A stretch of DNA of 64,000 bases from Clitoria ternatea. Its lineage: Eukaryota > Streptophyta > Magnoliopsida > Fabales > Fabaceae. The stretch is from positions 233,018,242-233,082,241 of the forward strand of contig CM075670.1 of the NCBI GenBank assembly GCA_037962975.1, in the 5' to 3' direction. The position numbers and the translations under genes are program-made. Under the pieces are notes generated by a model. That model worked only from the letters and a program-made list of their open reading frames with translations. It did not search any database and was not told where the DNA came from. Of the stretch, positions 47,041-58,739 are shown piece after piece; within the stretch, counting starts at the first letter, position 1, and every line of letters begins with the position of its first letter.

Positions 47041-48315
47041 GGCACTAACAATTGTCCCTTTTTAATGTGTATTTATTCATTACAATTTCAAGCATGCTAG
47101 TGCATGAAATAATAGGCATAATCTTGTTGTTCTTGTTATTGACATGAAATAGGCTGATTATTTTTTTAGATGCTAATTTTGTGTTTTCATGTGAAGCTGA
47201 TTTTAGTATAGTTCAAAATTTTGTGAGAAAAGGCATTATAAAATTAGAAGATAATTTCATGTTACAGGATAAGATTTGTGTATTTATTCATTTGCCTTCT
47301 TACCATATCTTGTATTTGACAGCAAATTGTGCCCCCTGTATTGAATCCTTTCTTTGATCAAGATAACAGAGTTTGTTATTATGCATGTGAAGCATTATAT
47401 AACATTGCTTAGGTGAACATTGAATTATGTTGATCTATATAAAGCTTCAATATGATAATATGAAATCCTTCAATGTGACTTGTACTGCTTCATGCCATTT
47501 CATTTTACTTGATCTCCAACATTGATGAATCTATACCATTGTTGAGAGAGCACATAAATGTATTGAATCCATATGTATGCCAGTTTTTTATATCATGTTT
47601 TTTTCATATTTCTTTTAGTATTCTGAGTTTGTATTTACTCTAGCTTGCAGAGGCAATGAATGTTATAATATTTATCATAAACCATATTAGTTAATTGCTT
47701 AAGGTGTCAAAGAAGGAGGATAGGGAAGACAAAATTTAATCAATACAAATTACCTGTGTATAATTCACTGAATTAGAACTAAGGTTTAGGGAAGACAGAA
47801 TTAAAACTACTTGTGTATAATTCACTAATAGTACGCTTATTGATTATCATACCCATATTAAGGACATTATGAAATCATTCATAGTTTCTGTTGCCATCAT
47901 CTGCTAACTTGCTAACTGCTCTAAATGGTGAAGTTACTAACTGCTACAGAAACAAAAAAACTAGAATACTCGTAGTTTTTATGAATTATAGAACAAGGAT
48001 ATGGTAGCTCTTAAAAAACACAGAATGTAATTTGAAAGATAAAGTGCAACAATTAAAATTAACAATTGAGATTATGAAAAACATAGGCACAAACATAGAA
48101 AGAAAATGCTGAACTTGTTAAAATTTCATGCATTAGGCATATGATAATTATTTGTCACTTTATCCTCTGAAGTGCAAGAACGAAATCCCTCTCAAACTGA
48201 TTGCAATTTTCTATTTTTTGGGGATAGCATGTTATTCGAATAAGGTTTTCTACCCAATGCTATGAAAATTCAGTACCATTGGAACAACAAAAGCAACAAA
48301 AAATTTTCTCCCCCT
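47041..48315. other. Noncoding stretch, no gene recognised
   Basis: AT-rich, no open frame of note. Confidence 0.4.
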
Positions 48316-48738
48316 CTATTTACTTCTTTTCCTCCTAAGAACTTCAAGAACAAATTGTGTTGTGCAATAAGCAATGGCTTGAATAGTGACCATTGGATTC
48401 ACACCCAAAGTTGTAAGGAAGACACTTGTATCAGCCATATAAAGCACCCCAGCTTCCCATGTCTCCCCTGTCTGATTCACCATTAATTGCTTTGAATTAG
48501 TACCCATCTTGTAATTCCCTATCTGATTTACTGAGCACAATGGTGTCGTAAGGTCTGTCAATGGTCTTGAACTTTCCTTTTTAACAAATTTCTCAAATTC
48601 ATGATAGCTCATTTCCTTAACTTTTAATATTTTCCCCTTATTATGATGGGTTCCAATTTCTTCAGCTCTAGTTACAGCCAGAATTCTCAACACCTTCTCA
48701 ACTCCCTTGCTTAACTTCTCTTCTTCTATATCTGTGAG
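48316..48738 (-). pseudogene. Last exon of a long-chain fatty alcohol oxidase (FAO) gene, captured fragment
   Basis: A 140-codon frame opening at a TATCAG acceptor-like site and ending KRSK-stop. It matches the C-terminal part of plant long-chain-alcohol oxidases (GMC oxidoreductases of membranes that oxidise fatty alcohols): AEEIGTHH, SYHEFEKFVKKESSRPLTD, GETWEAGVLYMADTSVF and LGVNPMVTIQAIAYC. The rest of the gene (a full protein is about 700-750 residues) is absent. The conserved HQ-GSC-MG box reads NQIGNYKMG, so the expected catalytic His is Asn, and SVFPTALG reads SVFLTTLG. The frame has no stop, which suggests a not very old copy. It lies opposite to the CACTA transposase. Confidence 0.8.
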
Positions 48739-49343
48739 CTGATAACTAATACAATGTGATGAATTTTTGGAGGATTAAATATTATATTATAGATAATAAA
48801 AACCTTATTTAGAGGATTAACTTTATTATAATTTGAATTGTTGGGCTCAAACAAAATATCTAAATTAAAAGATATATTCTTGGTTTTTCCTTCATGATGC
48901 CTTACTAGTGAATATTATTGTTAGTTGTTTCAAATAATTATGTGAGGCAATAAGTTTCTTAATCAATCTGCTTCTTGATTTGTCATCTTAAAAATTACAA
49001 AATAAAATATGCAAATAATTACATCATTTCATATAAAATTTCTAGATATTGTACCTAAAAAAAACTTATCTCATCATTGTTAAAAACTTAATTTGCATCA
49101 CAAAATTATTCTAAATCTACAAGGGCAATGTCTTCTCGTATTATGTCAAGAGGTCATAAATAAACATAATTATAGCTGTAAAAAAGTAGAGTTTTACAAC
49201 CCACTAACTTAACATTCCTTAAAACTTTTCTTGAAGACTCACATCTTACTTCTTAGCTCATTAAACTTAGCACATGGAAGTGCTTTGGTTAAAATGTCAA
49301 AATTTTCTCTTCAGACCTACAATGCAATAATTAAACATCTTCA

Positions 49344-49890
49344 TTACTCAACTTTTGTTATAGCATGAAATCTAACATTGATATGCTTGGTTCTCCCATG
49401 TTGAATTGGATTTTTGGCAATAACTATGGTTGAATTATTGTCACACCATAAAACAGTAGCTTCCTTTTGCATATGATTTAAGTCTTTCAAAATTTTTCTG
49501 ATCCATAGAGCTTGATTTGAAGTAATTACTACAGCAATATATAGTGCTTTAACTAAGGATTGAGTAGCTACATCTTGCTTCTTAGAATTCCATGAGAACA
49601 CTCCACTTACAAGTTAAAAAATACCAATTGTGCTATTTGAATCATCAATAGAACCAACCCAATCACTATCAACATAACCTTTATGCTTCTTTAAACTTGA
49701 TTATTTTCCCAATCCTAATATGCATTCTCATCAAATTGAATATCCTTGTTGATCACAATCTATTTTGACTTGAGATTGTACACTCTAACCTTTAGAGCTA
49801 GTGGCATAGGTTAGGAAAATTCCCATTTCAGCTTTGTCATCCAATTTGGGTATTTTAGCTGCTACAACATGAACAAACAGATTGATCCAA
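49344..49890 (-). pseudogene. Ty1-copia pol fragment (integrase end joined to RNase H)
   Basis: On the minus strand, an integrase C-terminal piece (KIPKLDDKAEMGIFLTYA, near 49850) is followed after a short decayed stretch by GYVDSDWVGSIDDSNSTIG (49620-49680) and RNase H (QALWIRKILKDL, LWCDNNSTIVIAKNPIQHGR, 49344-49601). Almost all of the reverse transcriptase is missing, so an internal deletion brought the two parts together. No LTRs were found. Confidence 0.75.
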
Positions 49891-49917
49891 AAAATTTTAA
49901 GTATTTTGTAGTAGGCT

Positions 49918-50163
49918 TCACTCCCATCTAAGCTTCAATTCTGTATAATAGACAGCTCTAAATCCACCTTGACCAATCTTATTGTCCAAGCTGAAATTAT
50001 TTGTAGCCTTGGCTAGTTCTTGATATGAAAACTCCATTGATTTTGCAACCATAACGTCTATAAGCCTAGTAGCGCTAGCAATACCAGCTCCATTGGATCC
50101 TGAAGTTTCATATTCTGTACTTCCAGAGGCTTTACCCAGAAAATACAAAAACAAGATCAGCAA
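49918..50163 (-). pseudogene. LysM receptor kinase (NFR1/CERK1-like) gene fragment
   Basis: The minus-strand frame contains MVAKSMEFSYQELAKATNNF and SLDNKIGQGGF-AVYY, the juxtamembrane part and glycine-rich loop of NFR1/LYK/CERK1-type receptor kinases, which perceive Nod factor or chitin. Only this exon-sized piece is present: no LysM domains, membrane segment or catalytic loop. The third glycine of the loop is Arg (GQGGFRAVYY), and the reading ends soon after. The piece lies in the probable CACTA element, opposite to its transposase. Confidence 0.78.
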
Positions 50164-50339
50164 GTGTTATCAATTTTCATGCATGTTCATAAAGCTAATA
50201 TGCCATAGTTAATAGCAGGTACACTATTTTTATGAGGAATACAAAATTATAAGGAGACTTGTTAAAAAAATAAAATAAAGGCTAACTGATAATGAATTAA
50301 GACCAAAATTTCATTAAGGGTAATTATAGAAATATTTAA

Positions 50340-50720
50340 AAAGGCATAGCTGATAGTTAAGATTTGAAGGTAGCCTAAAATTTATTTCAATCCCACTCTC
50401 CACTACCAAGCACCATTGTAGCATTTGTTTTTAAATTAGGAACATTATCAGCCACTTCCTCCAACCTGATTGATGAACTAATCCATTTATGCTTCCAGAA
50501 AATAGTCTTTGATCCATCTCCAACACTTAATTATTTATTTCTCTGGATATGATTCCACACTGAAGAAACACTCTTCCATATACAAGAGTCATTTGCTTTA
50601 ACTTCGAGATTAATATTATCTTGATTAACAACTCCATACTATCCTTATAAAACCTGAATCCATAATTCCTTTTTATTGGTATTGATTGCTCAAGCAAGTT
50701 TCATCAAAATAATTGTATTC
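50340..50720 (-). pseudogene. LINE (non-LTR retroelement) remnant
   Basis: Minus-strand translation, with stops, gives CIWKSVSSVWNHIQ and DGSKTIFWKHKWISSSIRL, the G-DG-S-FW--W block that follows the reverse transcriptase in plant L1-type LINEs. Short and decayed. Confidence 0.55.
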
Positions 50721-52440
50721 ATTCTATGTAGGCATTTGAAATCAAAACCTTCTTCCTCTTTAGATTTAATAAGAGTACTCCACTTTAGGATTTGTAGGGA
50801 CTATAAAGGCTTATTTTAGAATTATTTAGGATTTATAGGGACTATGGAGGCTTATTTTAAAATTATGATAGGGTAGAATTATGCTACTAAAAGTAATTTA
50901 TTTTGGTAGGATTATGCTTAAGGAAATCAAGATTATTCTTAATAGGGCTTTTATTTTTTCACTGAATTAGGTAAAGAATTAGAGCCTTGGATGAGGAAAC
51001 CAATTGACTTACTTTCATTTAAAGCCCAAATTAAACAAGTACTTAACTCGTACTTGAATAAATTATATGAAACAAGTGTCTCGAAGATAACATTTTTCTG
51101 GAACTCTACATTCATTTCAAGAGAATATATAATATAATATACTTGTACAAGTCATGCATATGGCAAAAAAACTTGAGCATTCAATCTACTATGGCAGCCA
51201 TAACAACTAGTAAGGCTTAATTATGGTGGCTCCAAATCAATTATGGTGGCTCTAAAACAATTAGCAGTAGGCTCTTCTAATGGTGCCAATTATGTTTTAT
51301 TTCATGTGTAGGTTGGCATTTTATGTCTTATTTTGAGGGTTATGTTTTTCCTGCTACTGTATCTGCTTGGTACTACATGTACCTAAAACTCCTTTGTTTT
51401 TTTCTTGTTTGATTAATATATTATACCTTTGTTTGCCGACCAACAAAAAAAACAAAGTTTAAGGTTTTGGGAATACCACTACTTTGAAACTCAATAAAGA
51501 GTTTTGCTGCTGCTTATAACAATCTTGTTTATCTGGGGTCCAAATAGAGCATATCAATTCAAAAGACAAAAACTTATAGGGGTTCCTTTTAAAAACTTGT
51601 TTCAGTTTGTTTTCTTGTGCTGCCAGAGTGTCAATTTGGCTACCAACATATATATTAATTAGATTACTAAGAAATAGTTTAATTTGAGTAAAGTTAATAA
51701 CTAATCTTTTTTTATCCTTTAAAATAACACTAAATTAAATTAGAAAAGTGTAAAGGAGTAAATATCAAAGTTCAAACTCATATCCCAACATTTTATATTT
51801 ATGCGCCACCAGCATTCTGCTATTTATGCACTTTAAAATTACTTTTACCATTTTTTAAACTTTTCTTTCTATAACTCTTCTCTCATCAAATTATCTGAAT
51901 TCGTGTTTCTTTTTCCCCTTTGATGATCCCAAGGTTTAGTTTTTTTTTCTTTCATCTCCCAAGGTGTATAATGATGTTAATATAGTTTACACATATAATT
52001 TGTTATTTGAATGATCAATGGGAGTGACATAACTTGTGTATAATTGTCATGACATAAATGTAGTTGAATAAGGATAACATATAATTTCATCCATTTAGGA
52101 AAACCAAGATGATTGTTCTTTGGCTTTACCTCCTAGTACCAATACAATTTTAAGTCAGAAGTTTAGGTAGAGAAAACAAATTGTGTTCTGTGTTTTGAAA
52201 GTGTTTTGTGTTTTGATGATGAACTTTGATATGCAATTTGCTTTGTGTGTCTCTCTTTATTTAGTTTCCTTACTACTTGTAACTGTCTAACCACTTCTTG
52301 GTTTGTCATGCAGACCAGCACATGTTACACGTGGTCTCTGACCGTCTCTCTTCAGCTTTGTAATCATCACTGACACTTTTCCCCAGGTAATCCCCTAATG
52401 CTAACTTTGTGATTATATGTGTTATATCTTTTAATGTGTA
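50721..52440. other. Noncoding part of the presumed CACTA interior
   Basis: It contains a short imperfect duplication (GGGACTATAAAGGCTTATTT near 50797 and GGGACTATGGAGGCTTATTT near 50838). Near 52306-52385 an exon-like stretch sits between a CATGCAG acceptor and a CCCCAG/GTAATC donor. No protein is recognised. Confidence 0.35.
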
Positions 52441-52454
52441 TGCATATCGATTGT

Positions 52455-52650
52455 TGTTTGTTAGTGGAGAGTAGAGCTCATTAGGCATTGGTCTTGTCTG
52501 CTGATAACATGGTATTTTTGCATGTGTGTGGATGTTTATTAGTGGAGAGCAAAGCTCAATAGGCATTGTTTTATGTACCGATAATATGTGTTTAGTGTAT
52601 GCATATGTATTGTTGTCTATTAGTGAAGAGCAAAGCTCACTAGGTTGTGG
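52455..52650. repeat. Three imperfect tandem repeats, unit about 80 bp
   Basis: Units containing TTAGTGGAGAG-A-AGCTCA-TAGGCATTG occur near 52469, 52538 and 52620, with similar GATAACATG/GATAATATG spacers. A minus-strand frame of 123 codons through them reflects the repeat. Confidence 0.75.
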
Positions 52651-52769
52651 TGTTGTTTGCCTTAATTTCATATACAATGCGTAGCATATATATTGAACTG
52701 TACTAGAAAATCTTCTGTGTGTAATAAGGCATTGTAAAAAATTTAGAATTGTCTAGTTTACAGGGGAGA

Positions 52770-53197
52770 CTCTACCAAAATTTCGGTAGGCTCCCTATTT
52801 TAGGGTACATAAAAAAACTACATTCAAAGTTAACATTGTAGGGTTTAGTCATGTTTGTACCCACTAGCTTCCCGTTCAAGATTCAGGACAACTGGCTGAC
52901 ATACCATGTTGTGTTGGATCTGAATTGTCCCGATTGGACAATTTGGGATAAATTTGTAACTAGTAGGGCATAACACATCGCTGTTGTTTGGGATCTATCT
53001 TGTGTTGTTGATGTCCATTTCGAATTTCAGTTACTGTGTTTCATATAGTCTCTGGGTACATGTCTGCGTACGGTGTTTCATACCACACGCATCTCTGTGT
53101 ACTCAAGGACCAATGCGAAATACTGCCAAAATTCCAAATAAACATCAACAATAAAAGATAGACCGTAAACAACATCAATCAATTATGGATGGTTGCA
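52770..53197 (+). other. CACTA leader sequence before the copia insertion
   Basis: Includes the palindromic CCAAAATTTCGG word (52786) in the context GGGGAGACTCTACC. No coding signal. The sequence continues at 61627 after the copia element. Confidence 0.4.
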
Positions 53198-53202
53198 TAT
53201 TC

Positions 53203-54494
53203 TATTAGTGTATACACTACGAGTTATTAATGTATCAATTTTAACTTATCAATAAAATAAGTATTTTCAGTTTTAAGATTGTTTTAAAACTATTTATCCC
53301 AGAATAATAGGTCATATGAGAATTATTCCTAAAATATCCCTAATCAAGTATTTACATGGGGACATGTAAATATATTAAGACTAGGGTGTGAATATACTGA
53401 TGATTTGATCTCACAAATCATGGATATATATGATATCAAGTCTTCACATGGGTACACATTAAGAGTAATGTTGTATTGGACAGACCCACCATAAGAACGC
53501 TGCATGGATCGTTATATGAGTGTCATAAACGGTTCTCAATGTGATAATGATCTATAGTCTTTTGACCTAAAGTCACTACAATTCCTATATAAGGAGTTTG
53601 TTGTTTTAATACAATCAAATATCATCTGTAATAGGATGACTATAAAGGTTGTGATTAGGCAATGGACAAATTATGCAGAGGGATGTGAGTGATATAGATG
53701 GGATTTATCTCTCTTATATAGCAGGAATGATATCCGTGGGCCACTTGATGGAGTGAGACTAACAAAATGTATGACCATGCTAGGATGAATAAATATTAGA
53801 TATTTATTATGTAAAGTGTATTATGGTATCAAGTAAAATGAATTGGGTCATATAAGGATGGCGACGACCATGCCTTGGGCCCAATTATATATCATGACAA
53901 AATGAATAAATATATAAAATAATTATCACTTATAGGTCATGTCAATGATAAATAATATTCGAACATAATGACATATTGCTAGATGCTGTTCTTTTTTTAT
54001 ATTAATAATAAAATAGTTTATTATTAATATAACTTTATTATTAATATAACCAAATATTTTTCCTATAAGGGTCACACACATAGACTAAGCCCACCAGAGA
54101 ATAATTTTATTTTAGTTGGACTAAAAATAAAACTATTGGGCCTAACTCATTTAGCATGAGTCAGGAGCCCAGTGTTTAATAAGAGCTCATTAGGTTAAGA
54201 CCTAAGCCCATATATAGAGCATGAGATGCTCATAGGCTGTTTCTCAAAAATTAGATTACTCTCTAAACTTTCGTAGTAGGATTCAGAATTTCAGATTCTG
54301 GTAGGAGTGCTTGTGCGGACTCCTAAGGACGAAGCTATAATTGCTTTGATTGAGGAACTCGTGTCACATCTACAAGAGGTAAACCCTAAAAGAAAATTTT
54401 AAATTTTGTATGTAATGCCTTGAAACACTTATTTTGTAATTCCTTTTGGGAATCCTTGTATTTTCGCTGCCTGACCCTAAGGGATTCCCTAACA
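53203..54494 (+). repeat. 5' LTR of the copia element
   Basis: 1292 bp, starting TATTAGTGTATACACTACGAG and ending GGGATTCCCTAACA. Most plant LTRs begin TG; here both LTRs begin TA. A TATA-like CATATATAGAGC lies near 54210. Confidence 0.9.
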
Positions 54495-54495
54495 G

Positions 54496-54507
54496 TGGTA
54501 TCAGAGC
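54496..54507 (+). other. Primer binding site (initiator tRNA-Met)
   Basis: TGGTATCAGAGC, one base after the LTR; the standard plant copia PBS. Confidence 0.9.
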
Positions 54508-56330
54508 TTGGTTGTAAAGCTGTGTTTTGGGTATTTGTTTGTGTTTCATAATGGCATGTTTTTCATTCCGTAAAAGCTTTTAAAATTTTTGATTTATGAA
54601 ATCATTTCTTGTTATAAGCTTTATGTTCTGTTTTGCAAAATTTGGTTTGCAAAACTTGTTTTGAAAAACATTCAAGCATGATTTTGTATGAGATCATGAT
54701 ATGATTCATATGCTCTTATGTTTTTTGAAAATTGTATGGGATACTGTTTATAGTTTTCTGCATTTGAAGTATGCGTTTATGTTATTGTAAACATGTATGA
54801 TGTTTGCATTTTCTTTTTTCGTATATGATACATATGTTGAATTCATTAAAATTATTGTCATCATACAAACTGCATTTTGATACTATGTTAATCTCTGAGC
54901 ATGAATGGTTCATGTTATGGGGCATCACGTAATAAGATTTAAGTGTTAAACCTTAGCCGTTCCTTAACCTAGGGTTCAAACATTAAAACCTAGGCACCGT
55001 CATGAGAAAGGTGTTGAATTCTAGGTTTTGAAACCCTAGATGACGCTGCCTTCATGTGCCTTAACAGCTACGTTATGAAGCATTCACAATAAGGAATTAA
55101 GGTTTCAAAATGGTTGAAACCCTAGCCAAAATTTTAGATCTGTTAATGGTCAGTAAGACATTCTGACTAGGAAAGACTTGGTACTTAAGTGGTCACACTA
55201 GACCCACTTCTCTTTCCTGGGAAACAACCTGACTACAGTACTAATTTTTTGGGTCGGGGTGCTACCCCGCACCCTGCAAGGGGTGGCCCCCTTACATTCT
55301 CTACGTAGCAGGACCCCCGTACATTCTCTGTGTAGCGCCTTATTACCAACCCCACATATTTAATTCCCCATTTAAAAATTAATTATTTTTAGTACTTTTA
55401 AATGGGTTATAATTAATTAATTAACATATTGTATGGTGAATAGTTATGGTCTTAGTTATTTTATTTAAATACAGCTTGCGTGTTGTGCCTCTCTCCATTT
55501 TATTGTATTTCTTTTCTCAACCCTTCCCTCGTATATAAAGCGAGTTTCTTTATAATCTTGTAATCATGATCGAGCCAACAAAGTAGAGACCTAAAAGAAA
55601 ACTAGAGCGGTGACTCTAAATGCTTTTAACTTTGAGAGGAACCAAGAAGTGGTGACTCCAAGAGGATGGTGGGTTCAAGAAGTAGGACTTCATAAAGCCA
55701 TGGCAACATAATTTCTTTAGGTTTATTTATTTATTTATTTTCTTCTAGGAAGACCATAACCATCTCATAATTTTGTTTACATGTTTTGGGGATAATTTTA
55801 TTGCCTTAAAGCGTTTAACAAAGACGGTAATCTAAAATAAATTAAAATCCCTCAAAATAATAATAAGTTACAAACACCTTCTAATAAGTACACTCGTCAA
55901 TACTAATGTCAATAAATAGTGGGCCTGCCAAAGCAGGGTATTATCATTTATATCAGTAAGACATGATGGGATAATTGTAATATCCAAATTGTTTTATTGG
56001 ATTTTAACTTAACTAAGTTATCAATTGGATTGAATAAACTTAGAGGCGTATACATTGGGCTAAACTTTCATAAGATGAATGATCGGTAATGGTTACCTAA
56101 CCTAATGTCTAAGAGTTGTATAAGATACAATTGGAGAAAAGTTTCCTACCTAAATAACAAGGTGTTAAGTGATCAGCCAAAGCTGACTTAACATTAGGCC
56201 AAATATGGATCTTTTCCCACTAGAAAATCTTCCAACGAGATTATCTGATTCGTAGAGGGTGATTTTATTTTGAATCAAAATAGTGGGAGATGTGTTTAAT
56301 TTTAAGACCAAAAATTAAATATGTTTTTAA
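54508..56330 (+). other. Long copia leader
   Basis: About 1.8 kb without a domain. It contains a GC-richer patch (55250-55350, GGGTCGGGGTGCTACCCCGC) and a second TATA-like CGTATATAAAGC near 55533, which may belong to an older insertion that I could not delimit. Confidence 0.45.
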
Positions 56331-57240
56331 TTGATACTTACTACATATTTTTCTGTTTTAAATAACCATGACATCAAACACACCTTTGAACCTTTCATTG
56401 TGATCGATCCTAGACAAAGAAAAGTTGTCTGGACCCAACTTTCTATACTGATAGAGGAATTTGAGGATTGTCCTCAAATAAGAGAAAAAGCAGTATGTGC
56501 TGGAAGATCTGATTCCAGAACCACCCATGACCAATGCCTCTAAAGCTGACAAGGATGCTTACAAGAAGCATCAGGATGACGCTTTAGACGTCCAATGTCT
56601 TATACTGGCAACCATGTCTCCTAAGCTTCGGAAGCAACATTAGCACATGGAGGCTTTCGATATGATCAAAAACCTAAGGAAACTATATCAAAGTCAAGCT
56701 GACTAGGAAAGATATGAAGTTTCTTTAGCCCTATTTAGCTGCAGACTTAAGAGGGAGGTTCCGTACGACCTCATGTACTCAAAATGATTAGGTACTTGGA
56801 GACTCTAGCTAGACTAGGATTCCCTTCCCTCAAAAGTTAGCTACTAATCTCATTTTGAAGTCATTGTCTGACAGTTTTAAGCCAGTCATCATGAATTATA
56901 ACATGAATGCATTGGATAAAACATTGCCAGAGCTACTCAATATGTTGAGGACTGTTGAGCCCAATATTTCTAAGGAAAAGGGCAAGGCCATAATGATGGT
57001 CAATTCTGGAAAAGGTAAAGGAAAGAGCATGCATAAAGGCAAAGGAAAGGCTGTTATGGGTTAGGGCAAGACAATTTAGAAAGGCAAGGATAAACCAAGT
57101 ACATCGGCCTTAAAACCTGTGGGCGGGGTGGCTAAGGAAGGTAATTGTCACCATTGTGGATAGAAGGGAAACTGGAAGAGAAACTGTCCAGAGTACCTAG
57201 AAGAGCTTAAGAAGGAGGGAAGTGAGACCTCTACTTCAGG
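56331..57240 (+). pseudogene. gag of the copia element
   Basis: Fragments include FEDCPQIREKAVCAG, LKSLSDSFKPVIMNYNMNAL (56855 on) and the Lys/Gly-rich KGKGKSMHKGKGKAVMG. A zinc-knuckle remnant follows near 57147 (CHHCG, stop, KGNWKRNCPEYL), where the usual His is Asn. Interrupted by stops. Confidence 0.8.
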
Positions 57241-58620
57241 TATTTTTGTTATAGAAATTAACTTGTCAACTTCAATATCATGGGTATTAGATACTGGATG
57301 TGGATCTTAAATTTGTCTTAATGTGTAGGATCTAAGAAGGAGTAGGCAGTTGATGAAGGACGAGGTGGACTTACGCGTTGGAAATGGAGCAAAAGTTGCT
57401 GCATTAGCTGTAGGGACTTATTTTTTATCCTTACCCTTAGGGTTTGTTCTTGAATTAGAAAATTGTTTTTACGTTCAGGCAATAAGAAGAAACATTATTT
57501 CTATTTCTTGACTAGATAGGAGAGGGTTTTCCTTTATAATAAAGAATAATGGTTATTCTGTTTATTTGAATGACATGTTTTATTACTGTGTAAATTTAAG
57601 TAATGGACTTTATGTTCTTGATCTCGAAACCTCTATCTATAATGTTAATACTAAATGGTTAAAACAAATTATTTGAACCCAACTTATCTTTGGTATTGTC
57701 GCCTAGGACATATAAATGAGAAACGTATTTCTAAACTCTGTAAAGATGGATATTTAGACTCTTTTGATTTTGAATCAATAGACACATGCGAATCTTATTT
57801 ATTGGGGAAGATGACTAAGATCCCATTTACTGAAATGGGTTAAAAGGTGAGTGATCTTCTAAGCTTAATACATAGTGATGTATATGGGCCAATAGGGACA
57901 ATGGCTAGGAGAGGTTTTAGCTACTTTATCACCTTTACTGATGATTTCAGTAGATATGGATTTGTGTTTCTAATGAAGCATATATCAGAATCTTTTTAAA
58001 AGTTTAAAGAATTCAAATATGAAGTAGAGAACCAACTTGGCAAGATAATTAAAGTACATTGATCTGATCAAGGTGGTGAATAGTTAAGCATAGAGTTTGA
58101 TGAATATCTTAAAGAGTATAGGATTATCTTTTAACTCATTCCTCTTAGAACACCATAATGAAATGGTGTTTTTGAGTGGAGAAATAGAACTTTGTTAGAA
58201 ATGGTTCAATCAATCATGAGTCAAACTGACCTCCCTAACTCCTTCTGGGGACATGCTTTGATGACAATAACTTTCATACTTAACTGTGTTCCATCTAAGG
58301 CTATTGTAAAGAGACCATATAAGATATGAACTGAGAAACGACCCAATATATCTTTTGTTAAGATTTGGGGTTGTGAAGCTTATGTGAAGCATTAGATTTC
58401 TGATAAACTTAGACCCAAATCAGATAAATGTCTTTTAGTGGGATACCCAAAGGAAACTAAGGGTTATTACTTCTACAATCCTACTGAGGGCAAAGTGTTT
58501 GTCGCTCGGAATGTTGTATTCTTAGAAAGGAAATTCATCTCTAAAAGAATAAGTAGGAGGAAAGTAAAACTTGAAGAAGTTTAAGACCTATAAGGCATTG
58601 AAGAGCCAATGGTGGAAATA
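57241..58620 (+). pseudogene. Protease and integrase of the copia element
   Basis: The protease region has WVLDTGCGS followed by a stop (about 57280). The pre-integrase region has YLWYCRLGHINEKRISKL (57690-57760), and the core has DFSRYGFVFLMKH and then W-CDQGGE- and GVFEWRNRTLLEMVQSIM-like words (57840-58260). A C-terminal KCLLVGYPKETKGYYFYNP-like part follows near 58430. Several stops. Confidence 0.82.
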
Positions 58621-58739
58621 AAGAAGGAACCATAAAATGTTGTGATATTTCCAACTCCAATAGAACAAGACTTGTGTAGATCAGGTAGAATACGTCAACA
58701 ACCTGAAAGATATGGTTTTCTTGTAACCCAAGAAGGAGA

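Noticed and set aside
52306..52677. 123-codon minus-strand frame with repeated ELCSPLI words
   Set aside because: The repetition reflects three tandem DNA repeats; no start, splice or domain support.
54508..56330. A separate nested element in the copia leader
   Set aside because: A GC-richer patch and a second TATA-like box were seen, but no paired ends or target duplication could be found.
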